Assembly (NCBI GenBank): GCA_002737725.1
Contig: NSIP01000006.1
Location: 62,001-126,000 of the forward strand
Source of the DNA: Rhodospirillaceae bacterium
GTDB taxonomy: Bacteria > Pseudomonadota > Alphaproteobacteria > Rhodospirillales > Rhodospirillaceae
DNA length: 64,000 nt
Reading direction: 5' to 3'
Numbering within the stretch: position 1 is the first letter of the stretch; every line of letters begins with the position of its first letter. The notes below the pieces were generated by a model that saw only the letters and a program-made list of their open reading frames with translations, made no database searches and was not told where the DNA came from. The position numbers and the translations under genes were made by a program. This document shows, one piece after another, positions 35,343-44,109 of the stretch.

Positions 35343-36473
35343 TTATTTGATGGCGCCCGTAAAGAAATACTGGCCGCCGCTGCGCGTTGCATGCGGATCT
35401 GTGCGGTGTTGCTGGAAATGTACACTCGGCGCGTACCCACGAAAGGTCCGTGTGCGCTCAAAGTCGGCCTCAGCGTACATATCTTCCAGGGCCAAGTTAT
35501 AGACTGTCAACATGAACGGCTCGTTGTTGCAGGTTGCATCCCAGTCACGCAACGAGGCCCGGTAGGCATCCATCTCATTAAACTGAGGCGCGTCAGAGTG
35601 CAGCATGACTCCGCCTGTTGAGAGGAGACGTGAACACTCGCGGAATATACGTGGGAGTGCAGCACTTGATGTTTCATGCAAAAGAATGCGCGAGATGACG
35701 AGGTCGAACGACCCGGCCGCAAAAGACATCTGTTCGGCATTCATTTGGTGAAAATGAACGCTCGCGCCTAAAGCATTGGCGCGAGCATGTGCATATCTTA
35801 GGCACGGTGCACTGCAGTCGATGCCATGCACTTCGGCGTCAGGAAATGCATCGGCATAAGGCAATGTATTGTTGCCAATGGTGCAGCCGAGATCGAGAAT
35901 CCGTCGAGGGTTTAATTTGGGAAATCGCCGCTTGATCTCGGCGGCCAGGGATAGGCCTGGGTCATCATTGTTGGGCCCCTGACTGCCCATATTGTGAACC
36001 GTGATTGTCCGGTCGTATTGCGCGCCAGCGGCCACATCATCAGCCATAAACTCTGTGTGGTATCCGCCCGGTTTGCGATGAATATCAAGTTCCGACAAGT
36101 ATCCTGGAACCTTGAGGGCGGGATCGAGACGTAACGAGCCCAACTTGCCAGAGTTGGCCTTCGCTTTAGTTGCAAGTGATTCGATCTGGCCGTCAATCAT
36201 CTCAGCGCTGATCGTGTACATACGATCTTGATTGTCCGTACGCAGCCGGTACCAAAGCCGTGTCCGATCAAATTTTCGCATCGCTTTTGCAATCGTGCGC
36301 GGATTGTGATTCTGCTCACCCAGATCGGGTTTCACATGTTGTTCGTAAAGGCCGCGCAATTGGGGCCGAATCCCAGCCTCAAGTTTGACGGCTAAATTTT
36401 GGCAGAAAATCTCATGCGCCGCTTCATCATGCGTGGGCGTTGGCATTGCAGCGTGGTGTCTTGGTGTCGCCAT
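35343..36473 (-). CDS. class I SAM-dependent methyltransferase
   Basis: 376 residues. An all-helical N-terminal part of about 180 residues (AAHEIFCQNLAVKLEAGIRP) precedes the methyltransferase fold: motif I RILDLGCTIGNNTLPYA near 195-210, an acidic VHGIDCSAPCL, and SFDLVISRILLHETS. The N-terminal domain is unfamiliar. It is a putative small-molecule methylase, divergent from the NCS1 permease operon 154 bp away. Confidence 0.78.
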   Translation of the reverse strand: MATPRHHAAMPTPTHDEAAHEIFCQNLAVKLEAGIRPQLRGLYEQHVKPDLGEQNHNPRTIAKAMRKFDRTRLWYRLRTDNQDRMYTISAEMIDGQIESLATKAKANSGKLGSLRLDPALKVPGYLSELDIHRKPGGYHTEFMADDVAAGAQYDRTITVHNMGSQGPNNDDPGLSLAAEIKRRFPKLNPRRILDLGCTIGNNTLPYADAFPDAEVHGIDCSAPCLRYAHARANALGASVHFHQMNAEQMSFAAGSFDLVISRILLHETSSAALPRIFRECSRLLSTGGVMLHSDAPQFNEMDAYRASLRDWDATCNNEPFMLTVYNLALEDMYAEADFERTRTFRGYAPSVHFQQHRTDPHATRSGGQYFFTGAIK

Positions 36474-36626
36474 TCACCTATTCTGACGTAGGGGCAGGCC
36501 GGATGGCAAAGCTTCATTTACGCGGGCATGCTCATGTCGAACGAACGCCTGAATGCCATTGTGACACAGACCAGGCTGGCTTAACCTATTGCAATGGTTG
36601 TCCGTGTCGCTTCGGGGGAGGCACTC

Positions 36627-38027
36627 ATGTTGCAGAGCATCAAAGTTTTTTTCACAGTGAACGAGGCTGAAGAAGCAGCCTCCGACGACAATCCGCTGGC
36701 GCCAACCCGGCCCGAGCACAAACAACCTGCCGGTCCGATGCTAGCGCTCGCGTTTGGCTGGGGCTTTCTGATCACGGGTCTGCTGACCGGTGGCAGTATG
36801 GCTGCGGGTGTGGCGTTCTGGCCTGACCTGATCGAGGCTGCCTTTTGGGGCAACTTGATCAATTTTGCCGTGGGTGCCGCGGTTGGGTACATGGGTTACA
36901 AAACTGCTTGTAATTCTGGGTTGCTCTATCGGTTTGCTTACGGTCGCATCGGCGTTTATCTGCCCGTCATTTTTCTGGCCATCCTCACAACAGGCTGGCA
37001 AGGAATCGTTGTGGGCGCATTTGGCTTCGCATGGGTTCAGGGAATTGTTGTGGGCATCTTTGGCCAGACTCAGTACGCGGGTGCCGCTGGGTTTAGTAGT
37101 CCATGGTTTTATGTTTTTTCACTGTTTGCTGGGATTTTATACACCGTCACAACTTATAACGGTGTCAAAGGCATTCAAAAGATTAGCATGCCTTCGGTTG
37201 TTATTCTCGTGATTGTTGGCCTCTACGCCGCATACCTTAGCATTGGCCAGGTTGGAGGGTTTGATGCCTTCTTAGCAAAATCTGTCCTTGATTCAGCAAA
37301 AGCTCCGATCTCTATGGGCACGGCGATCAACCTTGTTATCGGATCTTGGATTGTCGGCGCCGTGGTCATGCCAGAGTACACGCGTTTTGCAAAATCGGCT
37401 TGGGTTGCAATTGCTATTCCTTTTGTTGTGTTGATTGTCTCGCAGTTTTTCTTGCAAGTCATCGGGGCGATGGGTGCAACTGCATCTGGCTCTGCTGACT
37501 TCACAGACTATATGAGCATTGCGAAGCAAGGCTTGCTTGTCGGCGGCATCGGCCTGATTGGCATGAGCTTAGCTTTGTGGACGACCGGCGATGCGAATCT
37601 TTATTTGCCAGTTGTCCAGACCGCTTCAACTTTCCACCTTCGCACTAAAGCAATGGTGCTGTTATTTGGTACCCTCGGAACAATTTTTGGTTTGGGCATC
37701 TATCAAAGCTTTTTTGACTGGATCAACATTATCGCTAATATTGTGCCGCCGCTCGTGGGCCCACTGATTGTCGATTACTATCTGGTGCATCGCGGAGATT
37801 ATCGAACCGGTGATCTCAATCGATTGCATGTTTGGAATCCTGCTGCGGTGGTTGCTTACATTCTCGGTGCAGTCAGTACGTTCTATAATCCCGAGTGGAT
37901 TGTGCCCGCATTGTTCGGGCTGATTGTGTCGATGGCAGCTTACGTTGTGGTTTACTGCGCCGCTGCTCTGATGGGCATAAAGTTAGGTTACAGGAAGATC
38001 ATAGAAGCCGAGGGCGACGTTCAGTAG
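36627..38027 (+). CDS. NCS1 family cytosine/purine-type permease
   Basis: 466 residues from ATG 36627, with GGGGGAG upstream. Twelve-helix nucleobase:cation symporter-1: GPMLALAFGWGFLITGLLTG, GNLINFAVGAAVGYMGYKTA, VVGAFGFAWVQG, WIVGAVVMPEYTRFAKSA and FFDWINIIANIVPPLVGPLI. Resembles CodB-like carriers of cytosine, hydantoin or allantoin. Followed 6 bp later by a nitrilase-like gene and then by a hydrolase, pointing to import and use of a nitrogenous cyclic compound (inference). Confidence 0.87.
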   Translation: MLQSIKVFFTVNEAEEAASDDNPLAPTRPEHKQPAGPMLALAFGWGFLITGLLTGGSMAAGVAFWPDLIEAAFWGNLINFAVGAAVGYMGYKTACNSGLLYRFAYGRIGVYLPVIFLAILTTGWQGIVVGAFGFAWVQGIVVGIFGQTQYAGAAGFSSPWFYVFSLFAGILYTVTTYNGVKGIQKISMPSVVILVIVGLYAAYLSIGQVGGFDAFLAKSVLDSAKAPISMGTAINLVIGSWIVGAVVMPEYTRFAKSAWVAIAIPFVVLIVSQFFLQVIGAMGATASGSADFTDYMSIAKQGLLVGGIGLIGMSLALWTTGDANLYLPVVQTASTFHLRTKAMVLLFGTLGTIFGLGIYQSFFDWINIIANIVPPLVGPLIVDYYLVHRGDYRTGDLNRLHVWNPAAVVAYILGAVSTFYNPEWIVPALFGLIVSMAAYVVVYCAAALMGIKLGYRKIIEAEGDVQ

Positions 38028-38033
38028 AGGGAA

Positions 38034-39056
38034 ATGACCAAGATGCAGGCCTCGTTGAGTTCAGAGATTAATCGACGTCGGATGCTGCAGGCGGCAGGCG
38101 GGCTGGCCGCCACTGGAAGTGTGGCCGGATCATCTGCGCATGCAGAGTCATTCCCAAGAGCTGCGAACTCTCAAATGAGAGTCATGGCCTTGGATAAGCC
38201 AAAAGTTTGTGTCGCGGCTATTCAATCGTGCTCTGGAAAGGTTATCAGCGATAACCTCACGGCGATGCTGAGCGCCATTGATCGCATTCAGGCTCAAGAA
38301 GAAAAAAAAGACCTAATCTCGTTCTCAGTTTTGGCGCTTCAGGGTATTCGACCCCGCGGCCTTGATGAGGCGCGGCGAATAGCGGTTAGTCTTGATGGTC
38401 CGGAAGTCTTTGCTCTTTCCGCAAAAGCGAAACAACATCGCGTCTATCTTTCGTTTTCCGCCCTTACAACCGACAGGGCGTGGCCGAATGAAGTCATCAC
38501 GCACAATGTTCTCTTGGGGCCGGACGGCAATATCGTTCTTGCTGCGTGGCAAGCAACGCACGATCCCGCGATGCCGTTTCTCTTAAGCGTTGAGAGAGTC
38601 ATTGATCGTTATGTTGCCCTGTATGGCCGCGAGGCTGTTTTGCCGCTTGTGAATACCCCCATTGGCAATATCGCGTTAGCCTCGGACCAAGCTGCCCCTG
38701 AGATTTATCGCGCACTGGCTCTTCAAGGCGCAGAAGTGATTATTCGCGCCTCTCGCGATGTCCAAGCGCCTTGGGATGTGCAAGCCTGCTCTGCTTATAA
38801 TCAGTGCTATACCGTCGCCATAGCGCCTTCAGGAGCGTTACATGCGGAGAGCGATGAAGACCCTTCGGCGCTTGGTGGCGGAGGTTCACTCATCGTAGGG
38901 CCCCGAGGCGAGACGTTGGCCGAGGCGAGCTCGAAGTGGGAGCAAACCGTTTCAGCTCAGGTGCCGCTTGCTTATTATCGTCAAGCCCGTCGCAAACCAG
39001 ATGTGCATGCCGCATTGGTGTTGCCGGTTTACGCTCAGTATCAGAATTCTGTCTAG
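38034..39056 (+). CDS. Tat-exported nitrilase-fold protein with all three catalytic residues replaced
   Basis: 340 residues with a twin-arginine signal (NRRRMLQAAGGLAATGSVAG). The mature part is a carbon-nitrogen hydrolase fold (PKVCVAAIQSCSGKVISDNL, VLLGPDGNIVLAAW, IGNIALASDQAAPEIYRALA). The catalytic Glu-Lys-Cys positions read Gln103 (LALQG), Gln173 (AAWQATH) and Ala216 (ALASD). It is a paralogue of the gene at 28937. No catalysis of the usual kind can be expected; it may be a binding protein or act by another mechanism. Between a permease and an alpha/beta hydrolase, 4 bp before the next ATG. Confidence 0.82.
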   Translation: MTKMQASLSSEINRRRMLQAAGGLAATGSVAGSSAHAESFPRAANSQMRVMALDKPKVCVAAIQSCSGKVISDNLTAMLSAIDRIQAQEEKKDLISFSVLALQGIRPRGLDEARRIAVSLDGPEVFALSAKAKQHRVYLSFSALTTDRAWPNEVITHNVLLGPDGNIVLAAWQATHDPAMPFLLSVERVIDRYVALYGREAVLPLVNTPIGNIALASDQAAPEIYRALALQGAEVIIRASRDVQAPWDVQACSAYNQCYTVAIAPSGALHAESDEDPSALGGGGSLIVGPRGETLAEASSKWEQTVSAQVPLAYYRQARRKPDVHAALVLPVYAQYQNSV

Positions 39057-39060
39057 ACCA

Positions 39061-40014
39061 ATGAGGCACAATGTGAATCAGTTGACACGTCGCGCGACAA
39101 TTTCTGCCGCTCTCGCAGCCAGCGCATTGGCAACACGCTCTGTCTTTTCTCAGGAAAAGACAGGAAGTGCTTCTCATCCGCCGCCAGCACTCAAGGGCTT
39201 GGTGCGGAAAGGTTACGCTTCAACACCCATTGGTCAGATTCACTATCGGATGGTCACGCCCGCGAAAGATACGGGCAAGCCGCCAATTATATTTTTCCAC
39301 CCCAACCCGTTCTCCAGCTTGTATTTCGTCTACATGCTGGAAGAGATGGGTCAGGACCGCGTCGCGATTGCTTTCGATACACCAGGATATGGTGAATCTG
39401 ACAAGCCCAAAGCGCCGCATTCGATGGAGCAGTTGACCAAAGGCATGGCTGCCGCGCTTGAAAGCCTTGGCTATGGCGAGAAGGGCAAAGGAAAGGTTGA
39501 TGTGTCCGGCTATCACACGGGGGCGTATGTCGCTACCGAGATCACCGCCGCGCGACCCGATCTCGTGCGCCGTGCCGTGCTGGTGGGGGTGCCGTTTTGG
39601 GAAGGCGAAGAGTTAGAGAAACAACGCAAGCGACTTCTTGTTGATAAGCCGCTGACGGAAGAGCCGGAACATGTGCTCAAAGAATGGAAGGCGTGGGTGA
39701 CGGACCGTAACCCGAATATTCCGTTGCAGCGCGCGTATGACGTGTTTGTCGAATCACTGCAGTCTGGTAGTGATATTTGGTGGGCCTATAACGCGGTGCT
39801 GAATTATGACGCACGTCCTCGCTATCAAGTGATTAATCAGCCAGTCTTGCTGCTCAATACAGGGGGTGGTCTTGCTACTTTCACTCGCAACATTCTGCCC
39901 TTGCTCATGAAGGGGAAGTTGATTGAAGTGCCAGAGCTCACCTCGGGTATATGGGATGTGGGCGCTGACGTTCTGGGCCGCCATATGCGCGATTATCTCG
40001 ATAAGCCTGCTTAA
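39061..40014 (+). CDS. Tat-exported alpha/beta-hydrolase fold protein with non-canonical nucleophile elbow
   Basis: 317 residues from ATG 39061 (MRHNVNQLTRRATISAALAA, a twin-arginine signal). The fold shows as PPIIFFHPNPFSSLYFVYML, AIAFDTPGYGESDKP and VDVSGYHTGAYVATEI. The G-x-S-x-G elbow reads G150-Y-H152-T-G154, so His is at the nucleophile position with Thr next. The late catalytic His region reads LTSGIWDVG. It shares this elbow with the gene at 2073. Third gene of the permease operon. The mechanism and substrate are unknown. Confidence 0.82.
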   Translation: MRHNVNQLTRRATISAALAASALATRSVFSQEKTGSASHPPPALKGLVRKGYASTPIGQIHYRMVTPAKDTGKPPIIFFHPNPFSSLYFVYMLEEMGQDRVAIAFDTPGYGESDKPKAPHSMEQLTKGMAAALESLGYGEKGKGKVDVSGYHTGAYVATEITAARPDLVRRAVLVGVPFWEGEELEKQRKRLLVDKPLTEEPEHVLKEWKAWVTDRNPNIPLQRAYDVFVESLQSGSDIWWAYNAVLNYDARPRYQVINQPVLLLNTGGGLATFTRNILPLLMKGKLIEVPELTSGIWDVGADVLGRHMRDYLDKPA

Positions 40015-40033
40015 CGCGCTTCCCCAAGAGTAT

Positions 40034-40115
40034 TGCAAACTCGACATGACCATCGATAAAGGCAAGATTGTAACTTATCGCGCCAAGGTGAAGGTCTCGT
40101 TTAAGTACGAAGGCA
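40034..40115 (+). pseudogene. dodecin C-terminal remnant
   Basis: The frame reads KLDMTIDKGKIVTYRAKVKV then SFKYEGK, the C-terminal half of dodecin, a small flavin-storage protein (usual ending MTIEDGKVxxYRVxLKVSFKYEG). The N-terminal strand and helix with the flavin-stacking Trp are missing. It sits just after the hydrolase stop, and no start codon with a ribosome site is present. Only about 27 codons survive. Confidence 0.75.
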
Positions 40116-40133
40116 AATGGCCACCTTACGCGA

Positions 40134-40859
40134 TTACGTCATCGCGTAAGGCTTGGGCTGAGTTTGCTGAGTCACCAATGGCAATGTTGTGCCGTCGGGG
40201 TCAAAGAACTTGAAGTTGTCCTCAGGTGTCAGATTGACGACGACGTTATAGAGCATCGCCGCGCTTTGCTCAGGGCTTAGCGAGCCTTTGTTGTCGTTAT
40301 TTTTGGTTCTGACCCAGCCGGGGTGGCACGCGGCTGCGATCACCCCTTTATCCTTGAGTGCAAGGCCAACCTGGAACATGACTTGGCTGACGGCTGACTT
40401 TGTGGCGCGGTAGCCCACGAAGCCATAGTTGGGTTTGGCGCCCATGCGGCTGGAGATCGTCATCATCACTTTGCGTTTAGATGCGATCACATGAGGGGCA
40501 AAAGCTTCGCACATGCGCATCGGGCCTTTGGTATTGATGGCGAAGTGCTTATCCCAAAGGTCATAGTCAGTTTGGCCAAAGACGATGTCGCTTTGAACCG
40601 TGAGACCCGCAACGTTGAAGAGGACATCGATGGGCTCGTTCTTCAGTGTGGTGGCAACCGAAGCAATGTTCTGTGCGTCGGTGATGTCTAAATCAAACAT
40701 CCTGACCCGGCCTTGTGAGTGTTCAGCAAATTCAGTAAACGCAGGCATCCTATCTTTGGGCAAGCACGTGGCGAACACACGCCAGCCCTCATGGAAGAAT
40801 TTCTGCGTAAGCGCAAACCCAACGTGGCCAGCCGCGCCTGTAATCAGAACACTTTCCAT
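40134..40859 (-). CDS. short-chain dehydrogenase/reductase
   Basis: 241-residue classical-type SDR. The NAD(P) loop TGAAGHVG starts at residue 7, NVAG lies near 85, catalytic Ser in MTISSRMG and the Y-x3-K pair in VGYRATKSAV. PGWV follows. Resembles C-factor/csgA-like oxidoreductases. Its ATG overlaps the TAA of the upstream broken VOC-like gene (TAATG), so it was translated in an operon with it. Confidence 0.87.
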   Translation of the reverse strand: MESVLITGAAGHVGFALTQKFFHEGWRVFATCLPKDRMPAFTEFAEHSQGRVRMFDLDITDAQNIASVATTLKNEPIDVLFNVAGLTVQSDIVFGQTDYDLWDKHFAINTKGPMRMCEAFAPHVIASKRKVMMTISSRMGAKPNYGFVGYRATKSAVSQVMFQVGLALKDKGVIAAACHPGWVRTKNNDNKGSLSPEQSAAMLYNVVVNLTPEDNFKFFDPDGTTLPLVTQQTQPKPYAMT

Positions 40860-41282
40860 TATTTATGCACTCCGGCTGACTTCCAATTATAGATGCCGTC
40901 GCTGCGGCCATCGACGGTGAATGATTGAGTTGTGTCTCCGGCCACCCGGTCGGATAAGCTCTTTTTTGTCGGCCTTGATCTCGACCAATCTGATAAAGTC
41001 GTATTGAGATTCAGCGTTGTCAACCAACACTTGATCAGCAGGTGTTTCAGTATCCAAGTCCCACAGGTGCGCGACTGAGGCGTCTGCCTTGCCTAAATCA
41101 AAAATTTTCCACTTCATGACATCAGTAAATGTCGGCAGTGTGCGCTTCATATCCGAGACGCTGATCATAAATTCTTGAATATGGCTGCCCTGTGACAGGT
41201 CAATCGGAAAGGCTGGTTGGTCTTGGGCTGCTGCGATGCTGCTGGTCAGCAGTGCGGCTGCGCAGATAGTCGATGTTTTCAT
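40859..41282 (-). pseudogene. secreted VOC-like gene, frameshifted
   Basis: From ATG 41282 a signal peptide (MKTSTICAAALLTSSIAAA) leads into a VOC-like stretch (HIQEFMISVSDMKRTLPTFT, ESQYDFIRLVEIKAD). At an A6 run near 40965-40970 the frame slips. The open frame then gives an Arg-rich tail ending at 40887. The other frame reads SLSDRVAGDTTQSFTVDG, GIYNWKSAGVHK and stops at 40859-40861, overlapping the SDR start as TAATG. That join strongly suggests the shifted frame is the native C-terminus. Either a one-base indel or a real fusion of two gene pieces. Confidence 0.65.
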
Positions 41283-41396
41283 GATTCTCCTCTCCTGGCC
41301 TCAAGTTTGAGTATCAGGTGATCTCAGCTGAGTCGCAAGCACGCAAAACAAAAAGGGGAGACGTGATGTCCCTCTTAAGGTGTGCTCTTGAGATGG

Positions 41397-41915
41397 TTAG
41401 TTCTGCAGATTACGCCAATCGTGCGATATGCACGTTTCGTCAATGAGCGTGCGGCGCAATATTTTTCCACCTTTGATCCATTGCCAGATGCGGCTTCGAA
41501 AATTCCCGCAATCGGAAAGATGGATCATTTCATAAAGGTACATCTCAGGGTCGTCCTTGCGTACCCAGTACAGCATGGTAGTGCGTGCGTTATGATCCAA
41601 TGCGATATCTGCTGCCCAACCTTTGATCAGCTCGTTGTCCCACTCCAAGCGCCCGTTGCGCAGGTGGCCAGGAAACTCACGCGTTTCGGTGCGTCCATCG
41701 GCCCAGGTATAAAAATTTGTTTGTTGATAAGGGCAGGGGCCTGCATCAGGGAAACGGCAGACAAGCTGCGATTTGTGTTCGTCGATTTTGTTTCCAGCGT
41801 CATCGTAGTATCGATAGACCCCTTCCCAAACACCTTCGTGCCGCGCAAGAAGCGGCATCTGCTCTTTGAGGTTCGGCAATTTTGTAACTGTGGCAGGGGA
41901 CATCTCGAACTCCAT
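41397..41915 (-). CDS. DUF3598-like/lipocalin-like protein
   Basis: 172 residues, no signal peptide. LLARHEGVWEGVYRYYDDAG, DEHKSQLVCRFPD, QQTNFYTWADGRTETREFPG and AADIALDHNARTTMLYWVRK form a beta-rich pattern like DUF3598/lipocalin-like proteins, which bind or modify small hydrophobic molecules. Two Met codons (1 and 5) could start it. Function unknown; the neighbours are the broken VOC-like gene and a Crp/Fnr regulator. Confidence 0.6.
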   Translation of the reverse strand: MEFEMSPATVTKLPNLKEQMPLLARHEGVWEGVYRYYDDAGNKIDEHKSQLVCRFPDAGPCPYQQTNFYTWADGRTETREFPGHLRNGRLEWDNELIKGWAADIALDHNARTTMLYWVRKDDPEMYLYEMIHLSDCGNFRSRIWQWIKGGKILRRTLIDETCISHDWRNLQN

Positions 41916-42012
41916 TCAAACAACGAATGTGCTCATATAGCCCACAAGCTCAATATTGACCTTGCGATAACGCAAAGAGCGTCAAATTCAAGGTTTGCAA
42001 TTTATCATTTTT

Positions 42013-42678
42013 TCAAGGGGCCAGCTCCGCCGCCGCGCGTAGCGCTTTTAAATCTGCGATCAGTATATCCCCATGCGGTTCGGGCTTAATTTCTCCTGTT
42101 GATTTGAGTTGTGAGAAGGATCGGCTTACGGTTTCCATAGTGAGTCCCAGGAAATCAGCGATGTCTTGGCGCGTCATGGGGACGTGGAGGCGCTTTGAAC
42201 CGAGCCCCAGTAATTCTTGACGTCGCTGCAAATGTAAAAGAAATGACGCAACACGTGCCTTGGAGTTCTTGCGGCCCAATGAGAACACAAGATCTAAAAC
42301 GTTGTTCAGAATCAGCGAAGACATATGCGCGAAGGCCACACCAAGATCTGCTCGGCTAGCCAATAACTCAAGAAGTCGTGAGCGAGACAGCGACCAAGCC
42401 ATCACCGGCGTCAAGGTTTCTGCCCCTGTATTGTGGTGCGGCGTAAACGTCATGCCCAAGAAGTCTCCGGGAAACAGAAAGGCCAGGATTTGCCGCTCGC
42501 CATTCTCGCCAAATCGCGTCACCACAACGTTTCCTTCGCTAAGGCAAAACACATCACTCACATCATCCCCTTCGCGAAATAATAGTCGGCCCGCTGGAAA
42601 GGACACTTTTTTGCCCTGCGCGAAGAGATCCAGCACAGCTTTAGGCGTGGACAGTTGGGGTGCGCTTGGTGTGGCCAT
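42013..42678 (-). CDS. Crp/Fnr family transcriptional regulator
   Basis: 221 residues from ATG 42678 (MATPSAPQLSTPKAVLDLF). The cyclic-nucleotide-like sensor domain includes FPAGRLLFREGDDVSDVFCL, GERQILAFLFPGDFLGM. A dimer helix and an HTH follow with TRQDIADFLGLTMETVSRSF; the ETVSR recognition helix is of the FNR/FixK kind, expected to bind TTGAT-type half sites. N-terminal FNR Fe-S cysteines are absent, so it is a FixK-like or redox-blind member. No matching operator was found nearby. Confidence 0.87.
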   Translation of the reverse strand: MATPSAPQLSTPKAVLDLFAQGKKVSFPAGRLLFREGDDVSDVFCLSEGNVVVTRFGENGERQILAFLFPGDFLGMTFTPHHNTGAETLTPVMAWSLSRSRLLELLASRADLGVAFAHMSSLILNNVLDLVFSLGRKNSKARVASFLLHLQRRQELLGLGSKRLHVPMTRQDIADFLGLTMETVSRSFSQLKSTGEIKPEPHGDILIADLKALRAAAELAP

Positions 42679-42791
42679 GGGATCGGCTCTATAATGCGTA
42701 CAAATTGGGTGAGCCTTGATAAGGTATTTTTCGCTTCTCGTCACCGCCAGAGGGTAGGTGGCCGACCTACCCTACGTGAGGCCCGCTCAAC

Positions 42792-44045
42792 ATGATCACG
42801 GATCCCAAAGCATTTCTGCTGCGGCTTTTTGAGCACTCCCTTGCGGCAGTTGATCCCCGCCGCGTGCTTGACCGCCATTGGCCTGCGCGAAAATTGGGTC
42901 GACTCATCGTTCTTGGGGCAGGCAAAGCTGCGGGGGCGATGGCGCAGGCTGCTGAGGCCTTTTATGGCACTGATCTTGAGGGCATCGTGGTGACTCGTGA
43001 TGGCTATGGGCAACCTACTCAGAAAATTGAGATCATTGAGGCCTCCCACCCGCTACCTGATCATCGCGGAGTCGTTGCCGCCGAGCGCATCTTAGCGCTG
43101 GCCAAAAGCGCGCGGGCTGGTGATCTCGTTGTCTGCTTATGGTCGGGCGGCGCGTCCGCGCTGATGGTGGCTCCACCTCAATCGATGGGCTTCACTGAAA
43201 AACAGAATATTAACGCCGTCTTGCTGAGAAGCGGCGCGACAATTGGCGAAATCAATTGTGTTCGCAAACATCTTTCGATGATTAAAGGCGGGCGTTTGGC
43301 ACAAGCCTGTGGTTCTGCAGATGTGGTTTCACTCATTATGTCCGATGTTGTGGGCGATGACCCCAGCATCATTGCTTCTGGGCCAACGGTAGCCGATCCC
43401 ACCACGTGCACAGATGCTCTGTTGATCCTTCAGCGCCACCGTGTGCCGGTTAGCTTTGAGGTGCAACGCAATCTCGAGAGCGGAGCTTGGGAGTCACCGA
43501 AGACATTGGGCAGGAATGTCAGAAATAAAATAGTTTTAAGGCCGAAAGATTGTTTTTACGCCGCCGCGGCCTTTGCTGAATCGACTGGTATTGCATTTCT
43601 TGATTTGGGTGATCATTTCGATGGCTTCGTGTCTGAGGTTGCCGTCCAGCATGTATCCCGTATTCGGGCGATTGCGGCAGGGCGCGATGTCATCAAAAGT
43701 CCCTGCCTCGTCGTATCGGGAGGCGAGGCGCTCGTTCGCGTCGCGGGCCAAGGCCGGGGTGGACCGAATTCGGAGTTTATCTTATCGCTCGGGCAGCAAT
43801 TGCAAGGCCAAGAAGGTGTTTTTGCCTTGGCATGCGATAGTGACGGCAGTGATGGCAAGGGGCACCATGCCGGAGCGTTTCTAGGCCCCGATTCGTTGAC
43901 AAGGGCGCAGGCTATGGGCCTCGACCCATTTCAGGCCCAAGACCAGAATGATACGGCCACTTTTTTTGAAGCATTGGGTGACCTGATTGTGACAGGGCCA
44001 ACTTACACCAACGTCAACGATTTTAGGGCGATTCTCGTCCTTTAA
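42792..44045 (+). CDS. glycerate 2-kinase (GckA/TtuD, MOFRL family)
   Basis: 417-residue kinase making 2-phosphoglycerate from D-glycerate. LGRLIVLGAGKAAGAMAQAA near 34-53, VCLWSGGASALMVAPP, INCVRKHLSMIKGGRLA, LIMSDVVGDDPSIIASGPT and the closing GGPNSEFILSLG and DSDGSDG are typical of the GckA group. Divergent from the Crp/Fnr gene. It could handle glycerate from hydroxypyruvate or glyoxylate. Confidence 0.9.
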   Translation: MITDPKAFLLRLFEHSLAAVDPRRVLDRHWPARKLGRLIVLGAGKAAGAMAQAAEAFYGTDLEGIVVTRDGYGQPTQKIEIIEASHPLPDHRGVVAAERILALAKSARAGDLVVCLWSGGASALMVAPPQSMGFTEKQNINAVLLRSGATIGEINCVRKHLSMIKGGRLAQACGSADVVSLIMSDVVGDDPSIIASGPTVADPTTCTDALLILQRHRVPVSFEVQRNLESGAWESPKTLGRNVRNKIVLRPKDCFYAAAAFAESTGIAFLDLGDHFDGFVSEVAVQHVSRIRAIAAGRDVIKSPCLVVSGGEALVRVAGQGRGGPNSEFILSLGQQLQGQEGVFALACDSDGSDGKGHHAGAFLGPDSLTRAQAMGLDPFQAQDQNDTATFFEALGDLIVTGPTYTNVNDFRAILVL

Positions 44046-44109
44046 TTGGTCTTGTCACGGATTAGTTACGCATCCTTGAATGATTTATCATGCATAAAGG
44101 AGAGTTATT

